From NCBI GenBank assembly GCA_002746535.1, contig NVWA01000019.1, forward strand, positions 1 to 64,000: a DNA stretch of 64,000 bases. Direction: 5' to 3'. Each line of letters starts with the position of its first letter. Position 1 is the stretch's first letter. The notes beneath the pieces are model-generated. The model was not told where the DNA came from. It saw only the letters and a list, made by a program, of their open reading frames with translations, and did no database searches. Source of the DNA: Planctomycetota bacterium (GTDB taxonomy: Bacteria > Planctomycetota > GCA-2746535). The position numbers were made by a program, and so were the translations under genes. Of this stretch, positions 10,432 to 20,563 are shown piece by piece.

Positions 10432-10447
10432 AATCACATATGTGATT
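10432..10447. promoter_or_regulatory. Perfect 16-bp palindrome AATCACATATGTGATT, operator-like
   Basis: Exact self-reverse-complement in the intergenic region 5' of the ORF at 10570. Confidence 0.35.
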
Positions 10448-10569
10448 TATTTTAGAATTAATTATTAACAAAGCATATTGTTTGAATCATAGATCGAATT
10501 AGAAAGTTATAACATCTCGATGATTTAGAATGTTTGAGTATAATTCATTGTTTTTTGATCTAGGAAGTC

Positions 10570-11184
10570 ATGATTAAATGCTCAAATTGTAGCCAAGAAT
10601 TTGATGAAAGTGACGTTATAGAATTAAAAGGTCACTTTATCTGTACTGAATGTAAACCTGTCTTTTTGCAAAAAATTGAAGAAGGTGTAGCGCATTTGGG
10701 AGGAGAATGGTTCCAAGATAAAAATAAATTTTTAGTAACAATCCACGACTCTGTATTGCCACAGAGATGCATCAAATGTAATTCTACCGAAATTTACAAA
10801 ACTCAAAAATTAAAAAAAACTCATATTAACCCATTCTATATTTTATTAATTTTTATTCATTTCCTGATCCTTTTAGTTGTATATTTTGTTGTGCGGAAAA
10901 AGGTTAAAGTTGAAATCAGCCTTTGCATAATGCATTACAAAAAAAAGATGATGTATCTGTATATTTTATGGCTTTTATTTTTTCTTACTATTGGATCAGG
11001 TTTTTTTGCGATTCAGTATGAAATCAAATATGTTGGATTCTTGGCAGGCTTCTTTTTGTTACTTACACTAATATTTTATTTTTTAGTGGCAGGCTTTATA
11101 AGTGTGAAAAAATGGACAAAGACTCATGTCTGGTATCGAGGGTTTTCAAAATCATTTTTGTCTAATCTTGCAGAATGGAAATGA
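10570..11184 (+). CDS. Zinc-ribbon membrane protein of unknown function
   Basis: 'IKCSNCSQEF...FICTECKP' and 'PQRCIKCNSTE' CxxC pairs; two hydrophobic regions. Confidence 0.55.
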   Translation: MIKCSNCSQEFDESDVIELKGHFICTECKPVFLQKIEEGVAHLGGEWFQDKNKFLVTIHDSVLPQRCIKCNSTEIYKTQKLKKTHINPFYILLIFIHFLILLVVYFVVRKKVKVEISLCIMHYKKKMMYLYILWLLFFLTIGSGFFAIQYEIKYVGFLAGFFLLLTLIFYFLVAGFISVKKWTKTHVWYRGFSKSFLSNLAEWK

Positions 11185-11348
11185 TTAAAATAAAGCAGAT
11201 TATAAATCTTGTAATAGAATAATGATATATCATTGTCATGAATGATTTTTATATTAGAAGATAGATGTTTTGTTATTCCATGGTATTTTATTAGAACTAT
11301 CGTAGGGGTGAACCTTGTGTTTGCCCTTTTTGCCAACGGTTATTGCAC

Positions 11349-12542
11349 TTATTTGATAGAAGTTTTCGATTTTGATTTTTGAATATTTTTATAGCAGATC
11401 TTCATTGTTTTGAGCATATAGGCTGTAACTAATACTTCATCTCCTTCTAGCCACATATCCTCTTTAGTGTTTTTGAACCCACCATCTTTTCTTTGTTTTG
11501 AAATAATCACATCTATCATTTCTTTGGCCCAGTAATGAATGTTCCCATCATCTGTAAAAATTTTTTCTTGACCATAGGCATCTAGGGCTTTTGCCATTGT
11601 GACATAATAATAATATAAACCTTTTTGACCTAGATTTACATTGTTGGTTAAATTAAAATTTTTAGAAACCCATTCCATTGCGCCTTTAACTCTAGGGTCA
11701 TCTTTTCCTAAATCCGCATATATCATGCTTAAGATTCCAGCATATGTCATTAATCCATATCCGCGGTATCGTTTTTGTCCATTTTCTGTGTATTCACCAG
11801 CTTTGGAATTGCCGGGCCGATAAATAAAACTTTTATCATTGGAAGCCCATGCTTTTTTATTTGTCTCACTGTTGTTTTGACAAAGTTCGATAAATTTAAT
11901 CGCTTTCTTTTTAGTTTCTTCATCTAATTCACCTGCGGTTTTTAAGCTTTCTAGACTTGCGGTGGTATTACTCAGATCAGCTTTGGAGCTATCAGTATTG
12001 TATCCAAATCCGCCGGCATAATCTTGCCCTGTTAATTGGCTTGATTTCACGAAATTGGCCGCCTTTTTTATATCTTGAGCATACAAGTCAGGATTCGATT
12101 TGCTCATTGTCATTATTGCCAGATTTGTGCAGTAATTGGCCATGTTTAAAAATTTAGAATTGTAAAACCCGCCATCCGGTTGCTTGCATCTAAAAACTGC
12201 TTTCATTCCTTTTTTATAAAATGCTTGATTCAATAATTCAGGGTCTTTTTCAGTTAAAAAAGCATCTAGTACTAAACAAGTTATCGCAGGTTGGGGGGCT
12301 AAGATTCCTTTACAAAAATATCCATCACTTTCTTGAAACCCTATTAAAAAGTGTTCACTCTTTTTAATAGCTATTAAATGGGGGTCTGTCAACTCAGTTT
12401 TGAATTTACCAATATCATTTCTTTTAGAGTGCCCAATGCTAATTTTCATATCTAAAATAAAAAAAATCGAAATTCCTATTGCTGCAATTAGAACTACTGA
12501 AATGAGAATTTTTTTAAGCATATTATGATTTACCTTAAACAT
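11349..12542 (-). CDS. Prenyltransferase/squalene-oxidase-repeat (alpha/alpha toroid) protein, membrane anchored
   Basis: N-terminal TM; repeats 'FLIGFQESDGYFCKG', 'AVFRCKQPDGGFYNS', 'DLSNTTASLESLKTAG', 'IISKQRKDGGFKN'. Confidence 0.75.
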   Translation of the reverse strand: MFKVNHNMLKKILISVVLIAAIGISIFFILDMKISIGHSKRNDIGKFKTELTDPHLIAIKKSEHFLIGFQESDGYFCKGILAPQPAITCLVLDAFLTEKDPELLNQAFYKKGMKAVFRCKQPDGGFYNSKFLNMANYCTNLAIMTMSKSNPDLYAQDIKKAANFVKSSQLTGQDYAGGFGYNTDSSKADLSNTTASLESLKTAGELDEETKKKAIKFIELCQNNSETNKKAWASNDKSFIYRPGNSKAGEYTENGQKRYRGYGLMTYAGILSMIYADLGKDDPRVKGAMEWVSKNFNLTNNVNLGQKGLYYYYVTMAKALDAYGQEKIFTDDGNIHYWAKEMIDVIISKQRKDGGFKNTKEDMWLEGDEVLVTAYMLKTMKICYKNIQKSKSKTSIK

Positions 12543-12713
12543 AGATTTTGTTATTAATATGGCATGGTAACAATCGAATTAGATTTTGGAAAGTTCTGTG
12601 ATATTCGTCAATGCAAAGAAAGGGCTAAATTTAGTTAAAAATTGACTTTTAGGGGTCAAAACATAGTATTATCCGCTTTTTTTTAACAATATTTAAGAAG
12701 TTATATCACCATT

Positions 12714-13208
12714 ATGGCAGTTGTATTTTTAGGGCTAGGTTCAAATTTAGGTGACCGAGAAGGTTATTTAAATTTTGCTGTGACAAAATTGGAAACAGAA
12801 AAGAGAATTAGTATTCTTGACGTTTCATGTATTTTAGAAACACCTCCATTAATTGGTGGCCCTGCGCAAGGTCCTTACCTGAATATTGTATTATCTATCG
12901 ATACAGATTTATCACCTGAAGAACTTTTACATAAAATACAAGCCGTAGAAAATGAAGGTGATCGAGTTCGTAATATAAAGTGGGGACCTCGTACGATTGA
13001 TGTCGATATTTTATTATATGACAATGAAATTATTAAGTCCGAATATTTAGAGATTCCACATAACGAAATGATGAATCGTGATTTTGTTTTAATTCCGTTA
13101 GTTGAAATTTTCCCAGAAGGTAAACATCCAATATCAGGGATTTTTTTTAAAAATGCATTGGATAAATTAGTTATTAAAAGTAAAGAAAAGGTTATCGAAT
13201 TTATATGA
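12714..13208 (+). CDS. folK: 2-amino-4-hydroxy-6-hydroxymethyldihydropteridine diphosphokinase
   Basis: 'VFLGLGSNLGDREGYL', 'ETPPLIGGPAQGPYLN', 'KWGPRTIDVDILLYD', 'IPHNEMMNRDFVLIPLVEI'. Confidence 0.95.
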   Translation: MAVVFLGLGSNLGDREGYLNFAVTKLETEKRISILDVSCILETPPLIGGPAQGPYLNIVLSIDTDLSPEELLHKIQAVENEGDRVRNIKWGPRTIDVDILLYDNEIIKSEYLEIPHNEMMNRDFVLIPLVEIFPEGKHPISGIFFKNALDKLVIKSKEKVIEFI

Positions 13209-14056
13209 TTATATGTGAAACCATTGCTGATGTTCGTCAAAAGATTTCTGAATTCAAAAGAAAAGGAAAAAGAATAGGGTTTGTACCAACCATGGGTAAT
13301 CTCCATGAAGGGCACTTATCTTTAATTAGTGCTAGCAAAGAAGAATGTGATATTACCATTGTTAGTGTTTTTGTAAATCCTACTCAGTTTTCATCCGGAG
13401 AAGGGTTTGAAAAATACCCACGTACACTTGAGTCAGATCAAGAAAAATTAAAGGATTTAAAAATTGATATTTTATTTTTGCCTGACGAAAATCAGATGTA
13501 TGGTTCTTCATCACAAACATTAGTTCTTGTTGGTGGTACAATTAGTAATTCTTTAGAAGGATGTTCAAGACCCGAACATTTTAATGGAGTCACATTAATT
13601 GTTACAAAGTTGTTCAATATTATTGCTCCAGATGTGGCATTTTTTGGCCAAAAAGACGCGCAGCAAGCAAGAATAATTTATCAGTTCGTAAAGGATTTAT
13701 CAATTCAGGTTGTATTAAAAGTTTTGCCAATTGTGCGTGAATCTGATGGGCTAGCAATGAGTTCGCGGAACACCCTTTTAAGTAAAGAAAATCGAGCTAT
13801 AGCTCCTTCTATGTATGAGGGAATGCTTGAAGGTGCTAAAGCTATAAGAGATGGTGAAACAGACCCAATGCAGGTACTTGCAATTATTACAGAACATTTG
13901 ATTTGTTTTAAAGAGATTGAAATTGATTATGTTGCCATTATTGATCCGGTTACTTTTGAGGAAGTTGAGGAGATAAATAAAGATGTTCTTATCATTGGTG
14001 CGATCTTTTTGGATAATATTCGTTTGATAGATAATTATTATGTTGATAGAAATTAA
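13205..14056 (+). CDS. panC: Pantoate--beta-alanine ligase
   Basis: 'GFVPTMGNLHEGHLSLI', 'VSVFVNPTQF', 'FFGQKDAQQARII', 'DGLAMSSRNTLLS'; ATGA overlap with folK. Confidence 0.96.
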   Translation: MIICETIADVRQKISEFKRKGKRIGFVPTMGNLHEGHLSLISASKEECDITIVSVFVNPTQFSSGEGFEKYPRTLESDQEKLKDLKIDILFLPDENQMYGSSSQTLVLVGGTISNSLEGCSRPEHFNGVTLIVTKLFNIIAPDVAFFGQKDAQQARIIYQFVKDLSIQVVLKVLPIVRESDGLAMSSRNTLLSKENRAIAPSMYEGMLEGAKAIRDGETDPMQVLAIITEHLICFKEIEIDYVAIIDPVTFEEVEEINKDVLIIGAIFLDNIRLIDNYYVDRN

Positions 14057-14073
14057 TTTTTAAAAGGTAATTT

Positions 14074-16515
14074 GTGGAAGATGAAGACTTATCCTTTTTA
14101 GAGGATGACTTTGAGGTACTTGATAAACTTGGCAAAGGCGGTATGGGCCAGGTTTTTAAAGCCAGACAAAAGTCACTTGATCGTTTGGTTGCCATTAAAA
14201 TTTTACCTAAAGATCTTTGTAAAAATAAAGAATTTGTTGGTAGGTTCAAAAGAGAGGCTCGTTTAGCAGGAAAATTTTATCATCCAAATGCAATTCAAGT
14301 TTATGATATTGGTGATCATAAAGGCCAACTCTATTACATCATGGAATACGTACGAGGTGGAAGTTTAAAAGACAAACTCAACCGTGATGGTCGTCTCGAT
14401 CAAATGTTTGTATTACAAGTTATAAAAGAAGTTTTGGCAGTTTTAAAAGAAGCCGAATCTATGAATATTGTTCACAGGGATATTAAACCTGACAACATTA
14501 TGTTAACATTGGAAAATGTTGTAAAGTTAGCTGATTTAGGATTGGCTCGAGAAATAGATGATGATTCCGGATTAACCCAACAGAAAATTGCCATCGGCAC
14601 TCCTCATTATATGGCTCCTGAGCAAGCACAAGGGAAGGCAGTAGATGTTAGAGCCGATCAATATGCATTAGGGGTGACGGCATTTCATTTATTGACAGGT
14701 AAGCCACCATACACTGGTAAAAATAATATGGAGATATTGGTTCAACACGTAAAAGCTGATATGCCAAAGCCCAGCTCATTTTGGCCAAATATTTCTCCTC
14801 ATCTAGATAAACTAGTTATAAAGATGACGGAAAAAGATCCTAAGAAAAGATTTCAAACTATTGACGAAGCTTTAAAAGCAGTTGAAAAAGTTTCAAAAGC
14901 TATGGATGGAAACCCATCTAAAGTAGTACGCAGAAATGATAAAATGGGTGGTGGTTCATCTGTAAGAACTCGTGCATCTGTTGTTGAAAGACGTAAAGAA
15001 AAAAACTCCTCAATTGGTCTCATCGTCCTATTGGTTGTGTTGTTGGTAGGCGTTTTATCATTTGTGATCCTTAACGATGACACCAATACTGAAGTAAGTT
15101 TTAATTATGATGAGAAGAAGACCTTTATTGATAAATATATGGGAGATGATAAATATCAAAAAGCCTTAAATGAAATAAATTTAATAATATCTAAGTGTTC
15201 TGGTCAACAAAAAATGGTATTGAAAAAAATTAAAGATGTTGCTGAAACAAAACTGGTCAAGTTAAAAGTAGAAGAAATTATGATAGTTTCGAAAGAATCT
15301 GTTGAAGAGTGCGAAGCTAGAGTTAAAAAATTACATAAATTACTTAAGCGATATGGTGGTAATTCTCAAGCAGCAAAAAAAGCAATTGCGACTTTAAATT
15401 CTACGATAACTTCCTTGAAAGAAGAGGCGCTCGTTCGGAATAATAAAGAGAAGGATCAGTTTAGGGATGAACAACTAAACAAATTATCAGTAACTGTAAG
15501 TAACTTATTAGAAAAACATAAATATCAAAAAGCTTTAGATGGAATAAAAATTTGGAGAGAGCAATATTTGGATAACACAGGGAAGTCAGATACGCTTATT
15601 GAAACTGTTCATGCTGTTGAAAAATCTTATTTTGAAGAAGTATATAAAAATTCTAACCGTTTCTTAGAAAATGAAAAATTTGATGAGGCTATCGATCAGA
15701 TTAAAAATTATATTAAAGTTTCAAACACCAAGAAATTTAGAAATAAAGCCAACTCTTTTATCTCTTTAGTTAATTCTAAACAGAAAAAATTACTTGCTGG
15801 GAATAGAAAGAAGCAAGATGTTTTGTTTAACAAGTGTAAATATGAATTGTTTGGATTATTAAAAATTGGAGCGGTTACTGCTGCTGAAGGAAAATATAAA
15901 AGTTACACATCAAAGGTAAAATTTAGTAAAGAAAGAGATCGCTTTTTTATCACTATTTTAAAAAATTATAAATTCGTTTTAAATAGAATAAATGATGGCT
16001 TGAATGGGATTTATAAAGAAAAACTTTATTTAGAAAAAATAGGCAAGAAAAATATTCAGGGCTTAATTATTAAAGTTGAAGGCGGAGTAATTCACTACCT
16101 ATATTTAAAAAATAATGTGACACTCGAATCATTAAATATTGGGTGGGCAACGACACTTACAGATATTGCCTATCGTATTGTTAGTGCAAAAAACCCAGAA
16201 AGAGCATTGCAAATATGTTCATATGCATATGTTAATGGTGACTTTGAAGGTGCTGACCGATTATTGAGTAGTTGTAGTAAAAAAGATAAAGTCTTTTTTA
16301 ATTTTCTTCAGCCAAATGTTAGAGAAGATTATTTGGACTGGTTGGATTTACATTTTGATACTATCATCGATAAAGTAACTAATTTGGCTGCACGTAAGAA
16401 GAAAAAACTGGCCAAAATAATTTTAGAAAAATTAAGAAAAAGATATTCTCACACAGAAATTTACATAGATAGAAAAGAAGAAGTTGATGACGTTTTTACA
16501 GAATTAGAAGAATAG
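14074..16515 (+). CDS. Serine/threonine protein kinase with TM segment and long C-terminal region; GTG start
   Basis: 'LGKGGMGQVFKA', 'VAIKIL', 'IVHRDIKPDNIML', 'LADLGLA', 'GTPHYMAPEQAQG'; TM 'SSIGLIVLLVVLLVGVLSFVIL'. Confidence 0.93.
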   Translation: MEDEDLSFLEDDFEVLDKLGKGGMGQVFKARQKSLDRLVAIKILPKDLCKNKEFVGRFKREARLAGKFYHPNAIQVYDIGDHKGQLYYIMEYVRGGSLKDKLNRDGRLDQMFVLQVIKEVLAVLKEAESMNIVHRDIKPDNIMLTLENVVKLADLGLAREIDDDSGLTQQKIAIGTPHYMAPEQAQGKAVDVRADQYALGVTAFHLLTGKPPYTGKNNMEILVQHVKADMPKPSSFWPNISPHLDKLVIKMTEKDPKKRFQTIDEALKAVEKVSKAMDGNPSKVVRRNDKMGGGSSVRTRASVVERRKEKNSSIGLIVLLVVLLVGVLSFVILNDDTNTEVSFNYDEKKTFIDKYMGDDKYQKALNEINLIISKCSGQQKMVLKKIKDVAETKLVKLKVEEIMIVSKESVEECEARVKKLHKLLKRYGGNSQAAKKAIATLNSTITSLKEEALVRNNKEKDQFRDEQLNKLSVTVSNLLEKHKYQKALDGIKIWREQYLDNTGKSDTLIETVHAVEKSYFEEVYKNSNRFLENEKFDEAIDQIKNYIKVSNTKKFRNKANSFISLVNSKQKKLLAGNRKKQDVLFNKCKYELFGLLKIGAVTAAEGKYKSYTSKVKFSKERDRFFITILKNYKFVLNRINDGLNGIYKEKLYLEKIGKKNIQGLIIKVEGGVIHYLYLKNNVTLESLNIGWATTLTDIAYRIVSAKNPERALQICSYAYVNGDFEGADRLLSSCSKKDKVFFNFLQPNVREDYLDWLDLHFDTIIDKVTNLAARKKKKLAKIILEKLRKRYSHTEIYIDRKEEVDDVFTELEE

Positions 16516-16521
16516 TCGATC

Positions 16522-17658
16522 GTGCGTAAAAAAATAATAGCAGCAGTAAAGAGAGTCGTTATTAAAATAGGAACATCCACCGTTATTGATAGTAATGGTC
16601 ATATAAATAAAATTTTTCTTAAAAACTTTGCTTTATCAATCCAAAAATTAAAGAAAAAAAATATAGAAGTTTGTATTGTCAGTTCAGGCGCCATTGGAGC
16701 TGGCATGGAAGTGTTAGATCTAAAAAAAAAACCAAATAAAATTCCTTACGTACAAGCTTTAGCTTCAATCGGCCAAATTGAAGTTATAAGTGGATTTCGA
16801 GATATTTTTGCTGAGTTTGATTTGTCGATTGGTCAAATTCTTATTACACATGAAGTCTTAAATGATCGAACGAGATATTTAAATACACGAAACACAATAA
16901 ATGCTCTCTTTGAACTTAATTGTATTCCTGTAATCAATGAGAATGATACCGTTAGTATTGAAGAGTTGACTTTTGGGGATAATGATAAATTAGCTTCATT
17001 AGTAACCAATTTAATTGAAGCTGACTTGTTAATACTATTATCTGATATTGACGGTTTAATGACTGCTGACCCTAAAATTGATCCTAATGCGGTTTTAATT
17101 AAAGAGGTTACAGAAACTACTCCAGAAATATTAAATTTAGCTGGACCTTCAAAATCTGAAACTGGTAAAGGAGGATTAGCAACAAAGTTAGTTGCCGCAA
17201 ACATAGTCAATTCTTGTGGGGAAGCGATGATTATTGCGAACAGCAAAATTGAAAATGTTATCGATAAAATTATGAATGGTGAGGAATTAGGAACTTTTTT
17301 TCATCCAAATTCAAAAAACTTACAAAGTCGTAAAAGGTGGTTGGCTTTTAATTTAAGTGAAAGAGGTTCAATCGAAATAGATGATGGAGCTGTCAAAGCA
17401 TTGGAGAAAAACGGTAAAAGTCTTTTGCCAGCTGGGATTCTAAATGTAAAGGGTGATTTTGAAATAAATGATCTTGTATTAATTATAGATGAAGAAGGTA
17501 AAGTAATTGGAAAAGGCCTTTCTAATTATTCATTTGAAGATGTTAATAAAATTAAAGGTCTGCAGACAAAAGAAATAGAGTCAGTATTGGGTCGTCATAT
17601 CTATGATTCAGTGATTCACAGAGACCATATGGTATTAATAAAAGAAGGGCCAAATTGA
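16522..17658 (+). CDS. proB: Glutamate 5-kinase; GTG start
   Basis: 'VVIKIGTSTVID', 'CIVSSGAIGAGME', 'PVINENDTVSIEEL.FGDNDKLASLV', C-terminal PUA-like segment. Confidence 0.95.
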   Translation: MRKKIIAAVKRVVIKIGTSTVIDSNGHINKIFLKNFALSIQKLKKKNIEVCIVSSGAIGAGMEVLDLKKKPNKIPYVQALASIGQIEVISGFRDIFAEFDLSIGQILITHEVLNDRTRYLNTRNTINALFELNCIPVINENDTVSIEELTFGDNDKLASLVTNLIEADLLILLSDIDGLMTADPKIDPNAVLIKEVTETTPEILNLAGPSKSETGKGGLATKLVAANIVNSCGEAMIIANSKIENVIDKIMNGEELGTFFHPNSKNLQSRKRWLAFNLSERGSIEIDDGAVKALEKNGKSLLPAGILNVKGDFEINDLVLIIDEEGKVIGKGLSNYSFEDVNKIKGLQTKEIESVLGRHIYDSVIHRDHMVLIKEGPN

Positions 17659-18842
17659 TGAAGGTGAGAGGTATTGAATTTGTTGACCTATTTCGTTCAG
17701 GTGGTTCTAGTATTGGATTGAAGGATAGTGGTAAGCCAGATTTAGGTATTATTTTATGTGAAGATAACATTATTGGTACTGGTGTATTTACAACTAACAA
17801 AGTACGAGCTGCTCCGGTTAAAATCTGTGAAGAGCATTTAAAAATAAATTCAAAAATTAAGGCTGTAGTTGTAAATTCTGGAAATGCAAATGCATGCACC
17901 GGAGACGAGGGCTATCAAAATGCTATTCGAATGTGTTCTTTGGTTGCTGATAAATTAAAATGTAATATTAATGAAGTGTTAGTATGTTCTACCGGAATAA
18001 TTGGTGAACAACTTGATATGCTAAAAATAGAAAAAGGAATTCCAGATTTAATTGAGGTAATAAAAACCTCATCTCCTTTAGAATCTTTTACTAATGCAAT
18101 ATTAACGACTGATTTGGTAATCAAAGTATCCGAATCTGAATTTTCTATAAAAGACAAAAAATATAAAATTGGTGGATGCACCAAAGGTTCTGGAATGATT
18201 CATCCGAATATGGCAACAATGCTAGGTTTCATTGTTACCGATTTCCATTTGCCAAAAAATGAAATCAATAAAATATTAAAATGGTGTGTAGATAGAAGTT
18301 TTAATTGTTTATCTGTTGATGGCGATACTTCTACAAATGATTCCGTCATTTTACTGTCACCAGAAAACAATGAAATTTCTGCGAATGACATTGCTATATT
18401 TAAGGAGCACTTATTAGTTGTTTGTAAAGATTTAGCTAAGCAAATTGCAATTGACGGTGAAGGTGCAAAACATTTAATTAAAATCAATGTAAGAGGTGCT
18501 CTTAATTTTGCCGAAGCTAAAAATGTGGCAAATTCTGTTGGGAAATCCCCTTTAGTTAAGACTGCATTTGCAGGAGAAGATCCCAATTGGGGCAGAATCC
18601 TTTGTGCAATTGGTTATTCAGGTGAAAATATTGATGAATCTAAAATAAGTATAAGTCTAGAAGGTGTGGAAGTATATAACGGTAAACCACTAGATTTTGA
18701 TTATGATTTAGTGACCAAGAAATTGCAAAATAAAGAAATTGATTTGTCGATTTATTTAAATAATGGTCAAGAATCCATTGAATTTTATACCTGTGACCTA
18801 ACTCATGGTTATATAGAAATAAATGCCGATTATCATACCTAG
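17658..18842 (+). CDS. argJ: Bifunctional glutamate N-acetyltransferase/amino-acid acetyltransferase ArgJ
   Basis: 'AVVVNSGNANACTG', 'KGSGMIHPNMATMLGFI' autoprocessing motif, 'VKTAFAGEDPNWGRIL'; ATG at 17658 (track starts at upstream TTG 17655). Confidence 0.95.
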   Translation: MKVRGIEFVDLFRSGGSSIGLKDSGKPDLGIILCEDNIIGTGVFTTNKVRAAPVKICEEHLKINSKIKAVVVNSGNANACTGDEGYQNAIRMCSLVADKLKCNINEVLVCSTGIIGEQLDMLKIEKGIPDLIEVIKTSSPLESFTNAILTTDLVIKVSESEFSIKDKKYKIGGCTKGSGMIHPNMATMLGFIVTDFHLPKNEINKILKWCVDRSFNCLSVDGDTSTNDSVILLSPENNEISANDIAIFKEHLLVVCKDLAKQIAIDGEGAKHLIKINVRGALNFAEAKNVANSVGKSPLVKTAFAGEDPNWGRILCAIGYSGENIDESKISISLEGVEVYNGKPLDFDYDLVTKKLQNKEIDLSIYLNNGQESIEFYTCDLTHGYIEINADYHT

Positions 18843-18868
18843 TAAATTATAAAAAATTTAGGTAATTT

Positions 18869-20563
18869 ATGCGTATTATATTATTGATTTCAATGTTACT
18901 TTATTTCCCTAATGTGATATTTTCACATCCGAATATTGAGGTCCTTACTAAAAATCATAAAAAAACTTGTAAAGTAAGCCTTAGAATTTTTATAAAAGAT
19001 ATGATGTTGATTGGTGAGAATTGTCGTCTTGTTATCACTAATAAAGAATTAAAAGGAAAAAATAAAACGTATGAACAATATATTCAATCTGGAGATTATA
19101 TAAGAATTCCAAAAGGAATTTGGGACTTTCGCCTTTATTATAAATTTGGTTATTCTGAATATAAAGCTACTTTAATTTTAAAGAAAAGAAAGCATCAAGT
19201 TAAAATAAATATTGATTCATGGATTCAAATGGATGGTAGTGGCCATTTGGTAGGAAACTTAAATATCGATGAAAAAATAAATTTAGGAAAAACCGAGACA
19301 TTTGCTAGAAGATATTTAGCAGAAAGATTTGATTTTTTTGGATTACCTGTAAAAGGAAGCTTCTCTGAGAAGGATAAATCGTTTTTAGTGAATTGGCTTA
19401 TTGATAAGCCATATTCAGGCCGTGTATGGTATGCCACTCGATTACCATTTATTATTAATAAAAATAATTCGACAGATTTTAATTTTGAAGTATTGATGAA
19501 GCTTGATCCTTCCAAAGTTATGAGCTTTTATTATCACCCAAGCGATAATAGATTAGAAGATTCATTTGTAGTGAAAAATATAAACGAAATTTTTAAATCA
19601 GTGTTTAAAAATAAGCAATATTACTATCCCTATTTGGCAACAAGTCTTGTTCTAGATACGTTAGCTGGTATGAAGTATACCGGATTGGATATAGATATTT
19701 CGAGTGATATGGATTTGGAAATTTGGTTTTGTTTGTTGAATTTAGGTTACCAAATACCTGCCATATGCACTAATGTTCATGGAGTTAAAAACAACTCTAA
19801 GGTATTCAACTTTATGCAGTTAAAAAAAAGTGCTAATATTGCAGATAAGTTTGAAGCCATTCGAAATGGTGAATTAATTATGAGTACTGGCCCTGCGATG
19901 ACTGTGAAAATAGATAATGTGATTTCGGGTGGCTCTTTAGTAGCAAACAATAGTAAACATAAATTAGTGATTAAACTTCGCACAGATCCAAATGAATGGG
20001 ATCTCATTAAATCCGTAGAAGTAATTAGAAATGGAAAAGTTATCAAAAGCTTTTATCCAAAAACAGATCAGAATTTATTTCTAGCTCAACTTTCGCCCGT
20101 TTTTGAAGAAGATTATGCATGGTATGTAATTCGGGGAAAAACAAAAAGTGGCAAAATCATTATTAGTAATCCAATTTATTTTTTACCTTTAGGATATGTT
20201 AAGCCTAAACCATTAGTTGCTGTAATTAAAATTAAAGCGATCGATATAAAAGGTGTAGAGCTTGTAAAAAGTAAAATTACAGTCATGAATGGAAAGAAAA
20301 AGATTTTGGAAAAGTATACAAATGAAGGTTCACTTGACTTGTATGTTCCTATTACTGCGACAATAAAAATTGAAAAAAGTGGCTATTTGTCAGAAACAAT
20401 TAAAGTGGCTAAGTTATTAAATTTAGATGTTTTTCTTTTAAAACTATCTACAGTAATTGATGGCGGTAGTAGTGCTCTTGCAAACAAAAAGACCTATGAA
20501 GAGTTTAAAGCGAAATGTCAATCCTCTATTTATTATGCAGAGTTAAAAAAAATAGAAGAGTAA
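18869..20563 (+). CDS. Secreted CehA/McbA (PHP-like)-type protein, metal site apparently degenerate
   Basis: Signal peptide; 'AIRNGELIMSTGPAMTVKIDNVISGG...VEVIRNGKVIKSF' resembles the C-terminal part of CehA/McbA-like proteins; no N-terminal HxH motif seen. Confidence 0.4.
   Translation: MRIILLISMLLYFPNVIFSHPNIEVLTKNHKKTCKVSLRIFIKDMMLIGENCRLVITNKELKGKNKTYEQYIQSGDYIRIPKGIWDFRLYYKFGYSEYKATLILKKRKHQVKINIDSWIQMDGSGHLVGNLNIDEKINLGKTETFARRYLAERFDFFGLPVKGSFSEKDKSFLVNWLIDKPYSGRVWYATRLPFIINKNNSTDFNFEVLMKLDPSKVMSFYYHPSDNRLEDSFVVKNINEIFKSVFKNKQYYYPYLATSLVLDTLAGMKYTGLDIDISSDMDLEIWFCLLNLGYQIPAICTNVHGVKNNSKVFNFMQLKKSANIADKFEAIRNGELIMSTGPAMTVKIDNVISGGSLVANNSKHKLVIKLRTDPNEWDLIKSVEVIRNGKVIKSFYPKTDQNLFLAQLSPVFEEDYAWYVIRGKTKSGKIIISNPIYFLPLGYVKPKPLVAVIKIKAIDIKGVELVKSKITVMNGKKKILEKYTNEGSLDLYVPITATIKIEKSGYLSETIKVAKLLNLDVFLLKLSTVIDGGSSALANKKTYEEFKAKCQSSIYYAELKKIEE

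Noticed and set aside
11221-11234. 14-bp palindrome AATGATATATCATT between convergent genes
   Set aside because: Purely AT-dominated palindromes of this length are expected fairly often in this composition, and the site is not upstream of a gene.
12875-13315. 146-aa minus-strand ORF across folK/panC
   Set aside because: Antisense to two confidently identified genes; codon shadow of the AT-rich coding strand.
16833-17246. 137-aa minus-strand ORF inside proB, and similar minus-strand ORFs inside argJ (17915-18586)
   Set aside because: Overlap confidently assigned enzymes entirely; no motif evidence.
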